Assembly: GCF_917563885.1 (NCBI RefSeq)
Contig: NZ_CAKJTG010000004.1
Location: forward strand, 29,550-93,549
Direction: 5' to 3'
Source of the DNA: Pseudoneobacillus rhizosphaerae
Lineage (GTDB): Bacteria > Bacillota > Bacilli > Bacillales > Cytobacillaceae
Length of the DNA stretch: 64,000 nucleotides
Shown: positions 1-9,500 of the stretch, one piece after another
Layout: every line of letters begins with the position of its first letter
How positions within the stretch are numbered: position 1 is the first letter of the stretch
Translations under genes and position numbers: made by a program
The notes under the pieces: model-generated
The model's input: only the letters and a program-made list of their open reading frames with translations
Told to the model about the DNA's origin: nothing
Database searches by the model: none

Positions 1-1
1 T

Positions 2-151
2 ATTTTCAATGCTATTTTCTATTTAAGCGGAAATTCTCCGTCTATTTTTCAGATTGGTGGCGTTTATCTGGCTCATCCACCATTAAGAGCGAATCCACTT
101 GTTCTTAAACTTGCAATTCCAATTATAATGGCCTTGAATGATCACGGATAA
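2..151 (+). CDS. 3' end of an unidentified gene (partial)
   Basis: The second frame is open from the window edge to a TAA at 149-151 and encodes 49 residues ending ALNDHG. The composition looks like real protein, with hydrophobic stretches and no rare-codon runs. A strong hairpin with a T-tract follows 13 bases later, as expected after a plus-strand gene. I do not recognise the family, and the start and most of the gene lie outside the window. Confidence 0.4.
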   Translation: MFNAIFYLSGNSPSIFQIGGVYLAHPPLRANPLVLKLAIPIIMALNDHG

Positions 152-163
152 TGCCCGCAAATG

Positions 164-205
164 AAAAAGCATGATGATTAAATTGCTAATCACCATGCTT
201 TTTTA
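164..205. terminator. Bidirectional intrinsic terminator
   Basis: AAAAAGCATG and TGATTA pair with TAATCA and CATGCTTTTTT around a short loop. The T-tract serves the partial plus-strand gene and the A-tract on the other arm serves the subtilase gene on the minus strand. The 120 bases from here to that gene hold nothing else I can identify. Confidence 0.8.
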
Positions 206-326
206 CTACGCTTTTTATACTGTTATTACAGATTTTGCACCTCAAAAGAGAATCCGTTATCTAAAAGAACAAGAATCCTTCTTATCAATCAAATAGTTTA
301 GCAAACCCAGGAATACCCACATTTAC

Positions 327-3300
327 CTATGGCGTATTAACTTTCCCATAATTAGCCGTCGTAAAGCTCAAATCCAAAATATCAACTTCCCCATCTTTGT
401 TAATATCCGCATACCTAGCATTATAATTGACGTCATCACCCCAACGACCATCCACTGTTTTTAATCCGAATAGAAGTGAAGTTAATGCAACATCATAAAT
501 ATCAATGACATTATTTCCGTCAAGGTCTCCAGCGAATTGTAAGCCCGGTGTAATCTCCACTTCCTCCATAGCAATCTTTCTTCCTTCAATGGCATCAGCA
601 GTTGTTATGATATTTCCGACAAATGTTTCAAAGTGGCTTGGGTATTTGATCTTTATGTCATATGTTTTGCCAGGATGTAAGTTTGAGATTTCAAATCTTC
701 CATCAGCAAATAAACTAATTCCTATATCTCTACTACCCCATCGGTTCAGACGATATCCATCATAAGGATTAATGTATCTTTTCGTTTCATGGTCATAAAT
801 TTCAATGACATTTCCCCCTAGATCATATAAATGACCGAGATTGATGTCTTTTCTCATTTCTCCATTCTCATCTAAAAAGGCTTGAAGCTTCAACTTTCCT
901 TTAATGGTGACTGGATTTGTGTATACTTCTACTGGTAGAAAACTTCCTTCTAAAGGTGCTTTTAAAATCGCGCTATACATGCGATAAATTTTTTGCGCTT
1001 TTGTTATGGTAAAGTTGTGCTCTCCTAAATAACGTACATCCTTCCTAGGAGTGAAATACACATGAAGAACTGGGACATTACCTGAAATCCCTGCAACAGG
1101 TGCATCACCCGGATTTTGCTTTGCAACTGCGCCTAACTGTAAAGTCTGATATTCTTTACCCTCATCGTCGATTCGAACTGGACCGTCCGTTACGGAAGGA
1201 GTGAGTAAATTACCTAACGTAGCAAACTCCTCGGTTACTTCAAATCTATCGAATTTGAACACATCCGCACGATATTCTAAAAAGAACTCAGAGCCTACCA
1301 AATTCTCAACCTGTAAAGCAGATAATGTCAATTTCAACGGTTCCCCATATCGCACTTCTTTTGGACCTTTTACAGAAGTATCTGCATCATACCAAACGGA
1401 ATAAGTTTGAACATTTTTATTTCCAGCCTTATCCCATGCCGTTAATTCTAATGTACTTTCACCGGCTGGAAGCTCACCTTCAAGATCAAATTCCACTACT
1501 TTTTCAGGAGTGTCATACTCATTCTTCAGGATTATAGAACCGCTCGAATATTCTTCCTCATCCACTTTTATTCTGTAATCAAGGTTCAGTGAATTCCAAT
1601 AATCTTGATCAAGGAAATTCCAATCCCTGAATACCTCAGCAGCCGTTCCGGATAACTGACCAGAAATTTTATTTTCGGTCACTTCGATTCGATTATTCTC
1701 CAGTACCCCATCGACGAGAATAGAACTTGCTTCATTATAGACAATAAATGAAGTTAGATTTGGATCGTGGTATTCCAAGCCTAATTTATCGTAAGAAACT
1801 AACTCCATTCCATATAAACTACTATCAATGAGCTTCATTTCACCTGTATTTATATCCATATAATGACCATCCCATACAAATGAATGCTGCCCCATTTTCA
1901 CTTTATCTTTTTCCATTTTCACCACACCAATTGGGCCTGTGCTCTCCCAGTCTAACGTATCTTCAATGAACAGATAGGCTTCTTCCATATCAAACAAAAA
2001 TTCATAGGTCAAAGTCGTTTGTTCATTCATCCCGTCTCCGTTTAATGAAAGATACTTTGGAGAGAATCCCATATTTCCTATACCTGGAATCAACCCATTA
2101 GAATGATAACTGATAAAAGGAATTTGTAAATCAGGTGCGTTTTCCTCGTTAATAGGTGTCAAATAAACATAGCCATCAAAAGCTTCGTTGACTACACTTG
2201 GAGAATGATAAGTGACATCAATCGTTGTTATACCGTTAGCTGGGACTACGACTTCATTTTGGCTAAATGTGATGGTAGGTGGGCTATACGGTGTGTCCTC
2301 GTCATTCGCATTATTTAAACTTGAAATGATGATTTCACCATCATCAGGTATTTCTCTCCCTGAGTATAATTGATTCATTTCACTTGTTAGCTGATAAGTG
2401 ATTGCCTTATCCGTTACATTTTTAAGAGTCACGGTTTTGGTTACTTCACCTTCCAACAATAAACCAAAGTTAAGTGCACCAGTCCAATGTCCAAAGGTTT
2501 CGATATGTTGACTGCCAAGAGGATCTTTCGTATAGTTTGCCATTTCTTGTACTTGTGCTAATACTGGTGTATTTAGGGTATCTAATGCTTGAACACGACC
2601 CGCTCCCATTTCAAGAACATTGTATCTTTTTTCTCTTAATAATGGATTTAGCTTTTTCGCTGTATTCATTAATACGGTTTTCACATCAAATACAGAGAAT
2701 GATGGTTTTGCTTCTAAAATTAAAGCTGATAATCCTGCGATATGTGGAGCAGCCATACTCGTTCCTGATAAGCGTTGATACGCTTTTGCGTAATCGCCTC
2801 CAAACCCAGGTACGGTAGAATAGATATTGGCCCCTGGTGCAACGATATCTGGTTTGATATCAAAGCTTTGAACTACCGGTCCCTTTGAACTAAAGTCAAC
2901 AATATCATCACCAGGATACGTCTCTTTTGCCATTCCAGTAAATGTAAAGGTATGGCCATCACCTGATGCTATCGCCCTTACTAATTCACGCCCGTCATCT
3001 CCACGCATATCGAACATCGGTAGATTCCCCGATCTCGGAAACGGAAAATTGATATGCTCGTTATACGTATCTTCATTGAAAAAGATGACCGCTTTAGCAC
3101 CGAGTTTCTCTGCATAGTTATTTAATTCTGTATAACCAATTCCACCTTGTTTTACTAAGACTATTTTCCCTGTAATATCTTTCCCTTTAAAGTCTTCTGG
3201 TCTACCAAATCCTACGTAGACTAATTCATAGGCGGTATTTATGAAGTCGATATCTCTTTCATCCGGTCTCCAGTCTAACATCCAATTCAGTCTATATTCC

Positions 3301-4454
3301 TTTTCACCAGTCGCAGAAGCAACTCCTCGATGTGAGTATGAGTAAATTGGTGGATAGGAAGCGCCGACGGATATAGCTAGTGCTGCAGTAGCTGGCGATG
3401 TGACTGTTCCATACCCTGCAGAACCGTAATTTCCATTTGCAACCACTGTGACAACCCCTGCTAGCATGGCATTGTTAACGGCTCGAGCAGTTGGAGCATC
3501 TGGGTTATTTTCAGGGGAACCAAGCGAAAGGTTTATGACATCCATCCCATCTTTTACTGCTTGCTCAATCCCAGCGATAACCCATGCATCTTCGCCTCCA
3601 TTTTCACCAAGTACTCGGTACACATGAAGGTCAGATTTCGGTGCGATTCCGCGAACGCCACCAACTTCTGAATTACCCCTGCCTGCTATTATTCCTGATA
3701 CATGAGTACCATGGTCTGATGGAATCATTTCATTTCCTTCATAGGGATCAGCATCATTATCAACAAAATCATATCCACCCTTAAAGGCATCCTTTAAATC
3801 CGGATGGTTATAGTCTATTCCTGTATCAATAACCCCGACTTTCATTCCTTCCCCTTCGTAACCAAGGTCCCAATATTGATTGGCTCCAATCATTGGAGCA
3901 CTTTCAGCCATATACGGTTTAGAATCGGTTGCTTTTTCAATCGGAATGGCTTCGACCTTATTATTTGGATAAATGGCACGGACGCCAGGTACATTTTGGA
4001 GTTTTGGAAGATTGCTCGCTTTCATCTCCAAAGCTACTCCACTAAACACAGTATCAAAGCTTTGCTGAACAGTTGCATCCAATCCCTTTGCAGATACTGC
4101 CTTTGTAAATGTGGCTAGCATACTATTCAGGGATGATTTTGCTTGCAAGCTATTAAACTTTTGGTTATTTTCTTTAGCCAGAATTTTTTGAACAGCGATT
4201 GGAGCTGCTTCGAATTCGACGATGACCTTAATTCTCTCATTTGAATGAACATTAATCTTCGAATCGATCTTTGTTCCTGCATTTGCGGAACGATTTTTCA
4301 TATAACGTTCCTTTAGACTTTTCAAATATCCAGGGTCCATTTGTTTTGTACTAGTTGAACTATCATCCTGTGCAAATGTTACCGGCAGGAATGAAAATAC
4401 GAGAACAAATGTTAAAAGTAAATGTAACCATTTCCTATATCTCTTCTGTGCCAA
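327..4454 (-). CDS. Secreted S8 subtilase with PA, cohesin-like and dockerin domains
   Basis: A 1375-residue cell-surface or secreted serine protease of the Vpr/S8 type. A signal peptide (1-29, ending PVTFAQ) is followed by an I9-like propeptide (about 70-170) and the catalytic domain with Asp210 (VIDTGID), His248 (DHGTHVSG), oxyanion Asn340 and Ser566 (GTSMAAP). A PA insert lies at about 400-500. Beta-rich Fn3/FlgD-like segments fill about 650-1020. A cohesin-like domain (about 1028-1155), a Cna-B-like domain (about 1185-1300) and a two-repeat dockerin (1308-1371) follow. The dockerin loops DLDGNNVIDIYD and DINKDGEVDILD have Asp/Asn at the calcium positions. The start is TTG with AGGGGG 8 bases upstream. 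It is paralogous to the subtilase at 6533-10600; the catalytic blocks are almost identical. I infer docking to the cohesin-SLH protein upstream. Confidence 0.93.
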   Translation of the reverse strand: MAQKRYRKWLHLLLTFVLVFSFLPVTFAQDDSSTSTKQMDPGYLKSLKERYMKNRSANAGTKIDSKINVHSNERIKVIVEFEAAPIAVQKILAKENNQKFNSLQAKSSLNSMLATFTKAVSAKGLDATVQQSFDTVFSGVALEMKASNLPKLQNVPGVRAIYPNNKVEAIPIEKATDSKPYMAESAPMIGANQYWDLGYEGEGMKVGVIDTGIDYNHPDLKDAFKGGYDFVDNDADPYEGNEMIPSDHGTHVSGIIAGRGNSEVGGVRGIAPKSDLHVYRVLGENGGEDAWVIAGIEQAVKDGMDVINLSLGSPENNPDAPTARAVNNAMLAGVVTVVANGNYGSAGYGTVTSPATAALAISVGASYPPIYSYSHRGVASATGEKEYRLNWMLDWRPDERDIDFINTAYELVYVGFGRPEDFKGKDITGKIVLVKQGGIGYTELNNYAEKLGAKAVIFFNEDTYNEHINFPFPRSGNLPMFDMRGDDGRELVRAIASGDGHTFTFTGMAKETYPGDDIVDFSSKGPVVQSFDIKPDIVAPGANIYSTVPGFGGDYAKAYQRLSGTSMAAPHIAGLSALILEAKPSFSVFDVKTVLMNTAKKLNPLLREKRYNVLEMGAGRVQALDTLNTPVLAQVQEMANYTKDPLGSQHIETFGHWTGALNFGLLLEGEVTKTVTLKNVTDKAITYQLTSEMNQLYSGREIPDDGEIIISSLNNANDEDTPYSPPTITFSQNEVVVPANGITTIDVTYHSPSVVNEAFDGYVYLTPINEENAPDLQIPFISYHSNGLIPGIGNMGFSPKYLSLNGDGMNEQTTLTYEFLFDMEEAYLFIEDTLDWESTGPIGVVKMEKDKVKMGQHSFVWDGHYMDINTGEMKLIDSSLYGMELVSYDKLGLEYHDPNLTSFIVYNEASSILVDGVLENNRIEVTENKISGQLSGTAAEVFRDWNFLDQDYWNSLNLDYRIKVDEEEYSSGSIILKNEYDTPEKVVEFDLEGELPAGESTLELTAWDKAGNKNVQTYSVWYDADTSVKGPKEVRYGEPLKLTLSALQVENLVGSEFFLEYRADVFKFDRFEVTEEFATLGNLLTPSVTDGPVRIDDEGKEYQTLQLGAVAKQNPGDAPVAGISGNVPVLHVYFTPRKDVRYLGEHNFTITKAQKIYRMYSAILKAPLEGSFLPVEVYTNPVTIKGKLKLQAFLDENGEMRKDINLGHLYDLGGNVIEIYDHETKRYINPYDGYRLNRWGSRDIGISLFADGRFEISNLHPGKTYDIKIKYPSHFETFVGNIITTADAIEGRKIAMEEVEITPGLQFAGDLDGNNVIDIYDVALTSLLFGLKTVDGRWGDDVNYNARYADINKDGEVDILDLSFTTANYGKVNTP

Positions 4455-4561
4455 CTCTGTTTCCCCCTTAATCTTTTTTCTCTGCTAAGCTAAACTCACT
4501 AAGCTCGGTCCTTTTCACCTCCCTTCAGTTATGAAATTTGAATATTCTAACTTTTATGTCC

Positions 4562-4594
4562 AAAAAAAGACAAGGTACATGGAAGTACCTCGTC
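4562..4594 (-). terminator. Terminator of the cohesin-SLH gene
   Basis: On the minus strand GACGAGGTAC pairs with GTACCTTGTC and is followed by seven T. It separates the cohesin-SLH gene from the downstream subtilase gene, so the two probably have separate transcripts or partial read-through. Confidence 0.75.
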
Positions 4595-4646
4595 ATTTTG
4601 GGTTTATCCATTGAAGGATTCTGGCTGAAAATGAGGCTCAAAAAGG

Positions 4647-6440
4647 TTATTTTATTATTTCTAGTATCCTTACCGCAATAACAGCTGCCATTTCTCTTGT
4701 TACGTTTTGCTTTGGATTGAAGCTACCTTTGTTCCCATTCATGATCCCTTTTTCTTGGAGAGCTTGAACATACGGTAAAGCCTCCTTCGTTATTTTCTCT
4801 TGATCATTAAACTTAACTGGTGTGCTGCTTGCCTTTAATTTGTAAGCCCTGCCTAACATCAATGCCACTTGCTCCCGGGTGATGGTTGCTCCAGGTTTAA
4901 AGGTATCCGGTGTGGCACCCTTAATAATTCCGAGATCAACCGCCTTCATAATATAGCCGTATGCCCAATAAGTGCTTGGAACATCTTTAAAGGATTTTGA
5001 ATTTGTTGCTACAGGCTTCTCACCCAGCATCTCGACAATTATTTTTGTGAATTGAGCTCTTGTTACCTGCTGGATTGGGCTAAACTTACCATTTACCCCA
5101 CCCATAATTCCTAATTGTTGAGCCTTGTAAACCGCGTCATAGGCATAAGAAGAAATCTCCTTATCGTCCACATATATTTGTTTCACATAAAGGTCCGAAA
5201 CAATGGTAAAGGTACTAAACTTATCTACCATGATTGAAATAGCTAGTGGTTTACCGTCCTTATTAAACTGAATCTCCCCTTTTACATACGCTAGGGAGCC
5301 ATCACTATGCTGAACGAACACACCTAAAGACTTTAAATATTCAGAGAGAGCTTCTTCCCCTTTTGGTAATTTAGATGTATCTAGTGGAAGACTAATTTTT
5401 GTCTTACCTGAGTAATTCGTAGCAATTTCAGTCAGTTGCCCGACCCTGTGCCCATTTTTTACATTTTCAGAGATTAATTGATTTGTCCTATCCACTTTAT
5501 TTGGATCTGTAAGCAAGAATAGGTCAATGCTTACATCCCCTTTTATTGTCTTTAACGTCTCAACAGACAGTTCCATTTGCCCTTTTTCACTTGTAAAAAT
5601 TAAGTAAAGATTATTAGCGACAAGCTGAGAAATCGTATCGGAAGAAGTGGTAAACCTAATAAAATCTGCTTCTTGTGTGGCATCATTTACCTTTATTTCA
5701 ACCGCAACCGATTTACTTTTCTTCGCTTTCTCAATCGTTTGTTTTGCTTTGTCACCCGTAAAACTAATTGTTTCTTTCACTTGCCCACTATCCAAAGTCG
5801 ATTCTGTACGGTCAACTTCTGCTGGCATTACGGGTATGACCTCCGGATTTGGATTTCCACCTGTACCGGGATCAAAGGGAGGAATGACAGGTGGAGGGGG
5901 TGGGGCAGTTTCTCCGCCGATATTCACATCTGAATTACCCTTGCCATGTGCGACATTCACACCAGGCTTCGTTATTTGAACAAATAATGACTTTGTAATG
6001 TTTACATTGGTTAAGCCGTTTTTCTTCGGCTTTAATTTAAAGGTGAACAAGGTGCCATCACCTGAGAAATAGGAAGCCTGATCATTTTTAAACATACTTA
6101 ATGCAAAATGCACCGTCCCATTACTTATAGAATTAACAGGCATTTCATACTGACTCGGTTGCAGCGATTTTAGAAAATCACCAAATTCTGATTTTTCCGA
6201 TCCAGCATCCCAATACGCAGAATCATAGTTTAACTTCACTTCAAAGGAAGAAAGATTGTTAGATGGGGCAATGAAGTTTTTTAGATTAATAGAAAAAGTG
6301 ACATCCTCTCCCACTCCAGGGTTTGCTTTACTAGCAACAACATTTACAGACGGAGTTTCAGCCGCTTTCGTTGAAAAGGGGATAAACGCAAGAATTAAAA
6401 CAACGGTAAACAACACCTTCAAACACTTATGTATCCTCAT
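4647..6440 (-). CDS. Cell-wall-anchored cohesin-like protein with three SLH domains
   Basis: A 597-residue exported protein that looks like a minimal scaffoldin. The signal peptide (1-26, ending STKAAE) is followed by a cohesin-like domain at about 31-175, with typical cohesin features: NPGVGEDVTF, FEVKLNYDS and the GDGTLFTFKLKPKKNG strand. A proline-rich linker covers 178-192 and an unassigned beta-rich region 210-415. Three SLH domains (about 430-472, 483-535, 543-595) carry the TRAQF/TREQV/TREMA repeats and should bind pyruvylated wall polymer. ATG start behind TAGGAGG. Two dockerin-bearing subtilases flank it in the same orientation, so it probably tethers them to the cell surface. Similarity to true cohesins was judged by eye only. 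Confidence 0.85.
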   Translation of the reverse strand: MRIHKCLKVLFTVVLILAFIPFSTKAAETPSVNVVASKANPGVGEDVTFSINLKNFIAPSNNLSSFEVKLNYDSAYWDAGSEKSEFGDFLKSLQPSQYEMPVNSISNGTVHFALSMFKNDQASYFSGDGTLFTFKLKPKKNGLTNVNITKSLFVQITKPGVNVAHGKGNSDVNIGGETAPPPPPVIPPFDPGTGGNPNPEVIPVMPAEVDRTESTLDSGQVKETISFTGDKAKQTIEKAKKSKSVAVEIKVNDATQEADFIRFTTSSDTISQLVANNLYLIFTSEKGQMELSVETLKTIKGDVSIDLFLLTDPNKVDRTNQLISENVKNGHRVGQLTEIATNYSGKTKISLPLDTSKLPKGEEALSEYLKSLGVFVQHSDGSLAYVKGEIQFNKDGKPLAISIMVDKFSTFTIVSDLYVKQIYVDDKEISSYAYDAVYKAQQLGIMGGVNGKFSPIQQVTRAQFTKIIVEMLGEKPVATNSKSFKDVPSTYWAYGYIMKAVDLGIIKGATPDTFKPGATITREQVALMLGRAYKLKASSTPVKFNDQEKITKEALPYVQALQEKGIMNGNKGSFNPKQNVTREMAAVIAVRILEIIK

Positions 6441-6460
6441 AATTACCTCCTATACTTTTT

Positions 6461-6508
6461 TAATAGCAGAGGGGGGGGTGATGAACCAACTCCTCCCTCC
6501 GCTATTAA
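6461..6508. repeat. Inverted repeat between subtilase and cohesin-SLH genes
   Basis: TAATAGC(A/G)GAGG arms face each other around a G8 run and a short loop. On the minus strand the stem is followed by AAAAAAG rather than a T-tract, so it is a poor terminator there. It may act as an mRNA-stabilising or processing hairpin between the two genes. Confidence 0.5.
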
Positions 6509-6532
6509 TCTTTCAAAAACACCAGGTAGGTG

Positions 6533-9500
6533 CTAATTTATTGGTCGTTGTGGAATCGGGATCGAAATATCTGACATCAAACTATTTTCATTGTACTTAT
6601 CATAATTTGCTGTAACGTAGCTTAAATCAAGGATATCAATTGCCCCATCTAGGTTAATATCCCCAAGCTCCGCAGTAGCATTTGTTGTTCCAAAGTTTCT
6701 AGATACAATGGCTAAGTCTAGGATATTAATATAATTATCTTGATTTACGTTCCCTGCTAACATGATATTGGACCATTGTACTTCGACGTCTCCAGGAACA
6801 TAGATTCCATCTTCATTGCTTATAAGCTGAAGATAATCCATGACGGCAGGTAAATGTCCTGGTACAAATAATCGAACGGTGAAGGTTTGGTCAGCTGGTA
6901 GATCGTCAATAACAAAGGTACCATCTGGATTAACTACTCCCTCAACCGTGATTCCATTGTGGTATTCATTGTTACGGTCCAAATAACCACCCCAAGAAGC
7001 ATATACTTTTATTCCTTTTTTAGAGAAATCAGCACCACTTTCAAACGCTTCTGGAGAAAGATTATTTACATGACCACTAATCTTTTGATTTGGCGCATTA
7101 AGAATAATAGTACCGTCAACAGCAAATGTACCAGTCAGTTCTTCCTTACCATTTTGGTCAAGATTAACAATTGAACTCTCTGTTACCACAATTGGATAGG
7201 TTTGATTTACTTTTTCAATATTAGAAGTGGCTTTGAATTTAAGCTTCAAATATCGTATGTTTCCATTGATTCCATTCGTTTTGCCTTTAAGAGCTAACCC
7301 AACTTTATAACCGTGCATGACGACTGGCGGAAAATCGTCACCTGGCCCTGGCCCTGGCCCTGGTCCTGGCCCTGGCCCCGGACCGATAATTGGGAATGTT
7401 ACAGGTGGTTCAGATTCACCAAGATCCTTAACAACAATCGATACATCGCCATAGGCCTTTACTTCTGCTGTTGCTTCTGCCCCTAAAAACTTCATCGATG
7501 ATTCATCAACCATAAAACCTAAATCCCCACCAATAAAATTCTTAACATAACGAGCATCAATCGTTACCTCAAATTCTTCACCTAACTTAATATCACGATC
7601 AGGATTCACAAAATATTGAGTTGGCTCTCCGACACGAAGATGCATGTAAGAGCCATTGTTAGGTCCCATTCCACCACCAAAATCAAATGCCGGTGTTGAT
7701 GCAAAAACATAGATAATATTATATCCAGGGAATACTTTAATATCATGCCCAAACGTACCATCAGAATTGGCGAAGAAAAAGCCACTATCCACTGCTTCCA
7801 TGCCATTCGCACGTAAATTTCTAAGAGTATAGAAAACCTTTACCTTTTCACCTTCACCATTGCTAGAGTACTCATCTTTAACTTTGCCTGAAAGATGATA
7901 CGTCTCCTTTTCTCCTATAAAGTCAGAGTTCTTCACTTCGACTTTTGGCATTTGCGTCTGTAAATATAAATCAGATTCTATCCATTTTATAAACGGCATA
8001 TCAGTTTCTGATTGTGGGATTTTTGAAAAACCAATTAGTGCAATCGTATAAACACCATCAGGTGCTTGCATGATTTCATTCCCGTAAAAGTATGTTCCAT
8101 CCCATTCAATCGTGTGTTCCCCAGCCTTTAAAACTGGATGGTCAGTTTGAGCGACATACTCAAAAGCCACTCCAAGGTAACCACCATTCTTATCAAATAG
8201 TTCACCGAATACTACTTCCGTTTTGTTGTATAAACCAAATTTGATTGGTATAGTGTCACGTACACCATCACCATCTGGTGAAAATCCTGGGTCTTTCACT
8301 TCAATATGCGTGAATCCTTCTCCCATTTCTGTATCACCAATAAAGCTAACGAATGGTAAGTGTAATTCAGCACCTGATACTACATTCGATAAATAGATGT
8401 AGCCTTGGTATTCTCCAGATGGAGTGCCTGCTGGTACATTTATGGAAACATCAAAGTTTGTTTCTCCCTTTGCATCAACATGAACACTTTCTGGAGTTGT
8501 TACCGTTACATTATTGGTGTTCTCAGGACCAGTAAATTGATAACGAACCGTATAATCTTGTGCTTTCCCAGCAACATCCTTCAACAGAACCGTTTTCTTT
8601 TGAGTGATAGCATCCGTCTCACTAGGGGCGATTTTTCCAAACAGAACGCTACCTGTGTAATGATCAGCTAACTCCAACCTTTGATCATGATTGTTATCTG
8701 ATTTTGATTGTTCTTTGACCATCACAAGCGCATCAGTCGTCAAAGCATTTAGCCCTTGTACACGTCCTGCTCCCTGGTCAAACATCGTATACTTTGGTGT
8801 TTCTAACACTTTCGCCGTATTCATTAATGCCGCTTTAACATCAAACGGAGAATACTCTGGATGGGCTTGCTTTAATAAAACAGCTAATCCTGTTACATTT
8901 GGCGCGGCCATACTTGTTCCATTCATTGCTTGATAAGCATCTGTATAATTACCACCATAAGCTGCAACCGAAGAACGAATATTGACACCTGGCGCAACCA
9001 CATCTGGCTTAATGTTCGAATTAACGGTTGGGCCTCTTGAACTAAATGGAGCCACTTCGTCTCCTTGAATGGACACCGATTGGAACGCCCCAAAGTCTAA
9101 CGTAAATTCTTCCTCTGGATGGGCTTTTACAGCATTTAATAGTTCAACACCGGCTTCTTCTGAAAGACTATAGGTAGCAACGTAGTCTCCCGCGCCTAAG
9201 AAGTAGGTGATTGGCCCTTTGCTAATCGAATCTTTGTCAAAAATAAAGGCTGCAACCGCACCTGCATTTTTAGCACTTCTGATTTTTTCGTCAAAGGTGA
9301 CATCGCCGCGAGTAATTAAAACTGCCTTTCCTTTCACATGCGATTTATAATCGGTACTTGCCCCTTCACCAACATAAACTAAAGGAACACCCTGTAAATT
9401 TTTCGCATAGCCTTCTGGACCATCCTTCTCATCCCAAGCCATTACTTTAACTGGAAATTTGGTGTTTATTTTAGTTTGCTGAGTCTCTACAGTTGTTGAC

